Positions 61,629 to 64,000 of a stretch of DNA of 64,000 nucleotides are shown here, in pieces. The first letter of the stretch is position 1. Every line of letters begins with the position of its first letter. A model generated the notes under the pieces. It was not told the DNA's origin and did no database searches. It saw nothing but the letters and a program-made list of their open reading frames with translations. Source of the DNA: Teredinibacter waterburyi (GTDB lineage: Bacteria > Pseudomonadota > Gammaproteobacteria > Pseudomonadales > Cellvibrionaceae); the NCBI RefSeq assembly GCF_001922985.1, contig NZ_MRUH01000103.1, positions 124,001 through 188,000 of the forward strand, in the 5' to 3' direction. A program made the position numbers and the translations under genes.

Positions 61629-61682
61629 GACGTGATCCTTTTTGACGAATATTTATTGTAATTGCTATAGGAGCAATGCTTA

Positions 61683-61739
61683 GCCTAACGCCCAACTCAG
61701 CCGACGCGTTAGCGATCGGCTGGAGTTGCTTGTTATGTG
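61683..61739 (-). repeat. attC site 1 (57 bp)
   Basis: A compact, canonical attC. Minus strand begins ACATAAC and ends GTTAGGC (61683-61689). Arms CAACTCCAGCCGA and TCGGCTGAGTTG pair with exactly one unpaired C, the extrahelical base expected for integrase recognition. Confidence 0.9.
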
Positions 61740-61743
61740 ATTC

Positions 61744-64000
61744 TTAGGCTTCAATAATGTCTAGAACAGGAATTGCTTTCCCTTCTTCAACCCTATCACT
61801 TGGAATAACAAATAACTTAGTCCCAACCGATACACTTTCCCATGCTGAATATAATTCTCCAGATGTGTTTTCTTTCGTTAAAAAGTATTGCTTAGCATTC
61901 ATATCCCTAGCAAATTTCCTTTTAGGATCTTTCATCACATGATAAATACTAACCTCCACATAAGATGAGTCCAGATCAGATGAATTTTCTTTGGCATCTG
62001 CTTCTTTAGATAGGGAGGTTAAAGGGTTGTTTTCTATACTAATATCCCTGAGTATTCCGATAGTAGATTTAATCGCTTTTATTTTTTGTTCTGTATTTTT
62101 TTCTAAAAATTGTTGGTCAATAATCCCTTTTTGATGTTGGCTGATAAAGTTCAGAGAAAGCATACAAAACTCTTTCCACTTTTCATCATCACACAATTTT
62201 GGTACCACATACTCAATTTCTTGAATTAATTTTAAACTTTGTATACAAGGGCTTTTCAAATATCCTGCAATCTTAAAAACTTTATCCATTACTCTGATGC
62301 TGTTAATCATTCCCTCAACATAACTGTTGACATTAACTCTAAAGCTATTCTCTACTTGCCTTTTGAAAGCGGTAGAACGATACCCTCCAAATAAAGCACT
62401 AAATAATTCTTGGTCTTCCCACCCTTCTGTTAATTTTAATATCGTAGGGTAATCACCTTCCCATAACAGAGATTGAAATACTCCGTGATACACACTTACC
62501 AAGAACTTTTTATCTGAAATATTTTGTTTTTTACACAGAGATAAAAGCTTTTGGTAGGTTTCCGTACTATCTCCATAATCTTTAGAACGAAAATAACAAT
62601 CGGCCAATACAAATAGATTTAAAGGGTCCGCATCTTCGATACATGCAGCCACTTTTGCTTGACTTTTCGCGGTATTATAATCTTTTAAATAGCTTGAAAT
62701 GCGAGCATATTCTCTCTGGAATATTGCCATATTTTTAAAGGTATCATAAGAGTTTTTGAATTTTCTTAAAATCTCTCCCATTTTATCCATGTCAGATTTT
62801 CGACAACGATGAAAACTTTCAAGTAATATTTTTAAGCTCTGATTAGTATCACTTGGTATATATGCAACATTTAGTTTTGAAATTGATAGTTCTATTTGCT
62901 TTTTATCAGCTTCGCTTGCTTTAGCATTAATAAGGTTTTTTTGTTCAAGAATTTTTTCTCGAAGTACAATATTTTTTGTATCTAGTAACAACAAATCTCT
63001 AATTGACGAACTCAAATCAAATAGTTCGACATCATCAAAAATCTTTCTTGAAAGTAAACTTGTAGGAATTAATTCTATTAATGCATTTGAAAGTTCATCC
63101 AAACTTAAATGAAGTAGCGAGCATAAATATATTTTTTCACATTCACCGGATAGGAGTAATGCCTCTAAAATCCCATTTGCATTATCAGATAAAGATTCGA
63201 TTAGGTTTCTGAAAGAAAACTCTGCAATTTCAGTTTTAGTACTAGCTACTGCAGATTGAATAGCGCTACCACGGATTATTTTATCAACGGACAATCTGAT
63301 TGCTAGTGGGTTATAATAACAATCAGTTGCTATTTTTTCAGAAAACTCTCTACCTAAAGTTTTTCTACCTTTCTTTGTAATATATGAATTAATTAAATTA
63401 ATAGAATTTTTCTTACCTAACGGCTCTAAAGTTATTGACTGGTTAGAACTAATCATTGTTCGACTAGTAACAACAACCCTCCATAACGGAGGAAGTTCTA
63501 AGTTTAGCTCATCAAATGCCTCAGGATTATCTCGTAATAATGTCTCTAAGTTATCTATACAAATCAATAGTTTCTGATCTTCAAGGTATTCTATACATTC
63601 TTCGAAATCATTAAACGGAACTTCATATGTTTTTTCCGCAGCCGTTGTTAATGCTCCTTTTAACTGCTCTATGGTTTGTGGTGCACTCTGACTCTGTATC
63701 CCGTTAATTGTTAGGCTTTCAGTTTTAAGCGTAATAAATATAATAGCGTCAGCATATGATGATGTTTTCGGGTTGGTTACTTGCTGTTGAAGTAAGTCCA
63801 AAACTAAAGCGGTTTTTCCATACCCACCTGGGGCTACAACTGCTACAGTGTTTACTCGGGGGTTAGTTAAAAGCTTTATTAATTTATCGTGTTCCTTTTC
63901 TCTACCTATTAACCCAGTGACATTGTGCTCAAAGTGTTCAGGAAGATTGTTTCTAATTTCAAAAAGCGAATTAGCTAACCATTCATCAGGAGGATCAGAT
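61744..64000 (-). CDS. STAND-type ATPase (partial), cassette-borne
   Basis: At least 752 residues, cut by the window edge, so the N-terminal part is missing. The visible protein begins with a spacer (WLANSLFEIRNNLPEH), then GLIGREKEHDKLIKLL and the Walker A loop VAPGGYGKTAL. Next come Walker B KLLICIDNLE, a sensor-like VVVTSRTM, and a helical winged-helix region. Several hundred residues of TPR-like helices follow (DYNTAKSQAKVAACIEDADP, LADCYFRSKDYGDSTETYQKL), ending in a small beta-rich domain. This is the layout of NACHT/NB-ARC signalling ATPases, many of which act in phage defence. The effector domain, if any, lies outside. It is AT-rich compared with the chromosome left of 57 kb and ends directly before attC 1. 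Confidence 0.82.
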   Translation of the reverse strand, partial: SDPPDEWLANSLFEIRNNLPEHFEHNVTGLIGREKEHDKLIKLLTNPRVNTVAVVAPGGYGKTALVLDLLQQQVTNPKTSSYADAIIFITLKTESLTINGIQSQSAPQTIEQLKGALTTAAEKTYEVPFNDFEECIEYLEDQKLLICIDNLETLLRDNPEAFDELNLELPPLWRVVVTSRTMISSNQSITLEPLGKKNSINLINSYITKKGRKTLGREFSEKIATDCYYNPLAIRLSVDKIIRGSAIQSAVASTKTEIAEFSFRNLIESLSDNANGILEALLLSGECEKIYLCSLLHLSLDELSNALIELIPTSLLSRKIFDDVELFDLSSSIRDLLLLDTKNIVLREKILEQKNLINAKASEADKKQIELSISKLNVAYIPSDTNQSLKILLESFHRCRKSDMDKMGEILRKFKNSYDTFKNMAIFQREYARISSYLKDYNTAKSQAKVAACIEDADPLNLFVLADCYFRSKDYGDSTETYQKLLSLCKKQNISDKKFLVSVYHGVFQSLLWEGDYPTILKLTEGWEDQELFSALFGGYRSTAFKRQVENSFRVNVNSYVEGMINSIRVMDKVFKIAGYLKSPCIQSLKLIQEIEYVVPKLCDDEKWKEFCMLSLNFISQHQKGIIDQQFLEKNTEQKIKAIKSTIGILRDISIENNPLTSLSKEADAKENSSDLDSSYVEVSIYHVMKDPKRKFARDMNAKQYFLTKENTSGELYSAWESVSVGTKLFVIPSDRVEEGKAIPVLDIIEA

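Larger units (their letters stand above)
58478..61739 (-). mobile_element. Distal part of a chromosomal integron cassette array
   Basis: Five attC-like sites in one orientation punctuate small minus-strand genes. Each site runs from a TAAC-type 5' box near or overlapping a stop codon to a GTTA-type 3' box. The array continues to the right beyond 64000, where the integrase and attI should lie, because cassettes are read away from the integrase. Cassettes, from right: STAND ATPase; TIGR02594-like hydrolase plus secreted protein; lipocalin-like lipoprotein; toxin-antitoxin; membrane protein. Confidence 0.82.

Noticed and set aside
61444-61695. Minus-strand frame of 83 codons
   Set aside because: It overlaps the hydrolase reading in another frame and has no protein-like pattern; the other frame carries the family motifs.

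Overview
The window reads as chromosomal DNA of a marine or wood/plant-degrading gammaproteobacterium of the Cellvibrionaceae type (Teredinibacter / Saccharophagus / Cellvibrio-like). The grounds are secreted proteins with long poly-serine linkers, a cellulase with CBM2 and CBM10 modules, a mannan-degradation locus, and a gammaproteobacterial glnA-glnL nitrogen locus. The species assignment is inference from these traits.

Layout. (1) 1-3.6 kb: partial glnL (ntrB), a DUF4124 protein and glnA, all on the minus strand, with a near-textbook sigma54/NtrC promoter for glnA and a second sigma54 promoter plus NtrC-like site for glnL. (2) 3.6-6.2 kb: thiI, a small membrane-anchored protein and an outer-membrane barrel protein. 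(3) 6.4-13.2 kb: mannan/mannobiose utilisation. A sugar isomerase of the AGE family and a LacI regulator meet tail to tail; divergent from the regulator run GH130 mannosylglucose phosphorylase, mannobiose/cellobiose 2-epimerase and a GH5 mannanase lipoprotein. The intergenic region carries TGTAAC-type operator palindromes. (4) 13.3-32.4 kb: mostly housekeeping and envelope genes (diguanylate cyclase, RND efflux pair, heme-motif lipoprotein, cysteine synthase, secreted metzincin pair, typA, recQ, aldo/keto reductase, GDPD, tag, GNAT-nitrilase fusion). (5) 32.9-46.5 kb: small lipoproteins and membrane proteins, a membrane-anchored AraC regulator next to a modular GH5 cellulase, UPF0316, an acyltransferase, rsuA and a GH2 beta-glucuronidase-like enzyme.

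(6) 46.7-56.3 kb: the least explained part. Five minus-strand genes look like one unit: a 977-residue protein, a 1096-residue protein abutting it without a gap, a 72-residue protein, a 546-residue protein and a 387-residue protein. The 977 and 546 proteins share an architecture (a beta-rich segment, a long charged helical segment, an alternating Ser/Ala/Val strand-like segment, then a second helical segment). The 1096 protein has an HxxGxxxD plus HHHHWH pattern like LAS zinc peptidases, and the 387 protein has a PD...ExK nuclease-like pattern. I know of no named system with this composition.

(7) 56.8-64 kb: a truncated hemoglobin gene, then the distal end of what looks like a chromosomal integron. 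Five attC-like sites (57 to 117 bp, all in one orientation) separate cassettes. These hold a STAND ATPase that runs off the window, a broken TIGR02594-like peptidoglycan hydrolase with a secreted partner, a broken lipocalin-like lipoprotein, a RelE/ParE toxin-antitoxin pair and a membrane protein. Beyond the last attC lies a peptidoglycan amidase overlapping a lipoprotein gene, a probable effector-immunity pair, whose 5' end carries a 1-nt frameshift. The integrase gene would lie beyond base 64000. Every cassette name and function here comes from motif reading, not database search.
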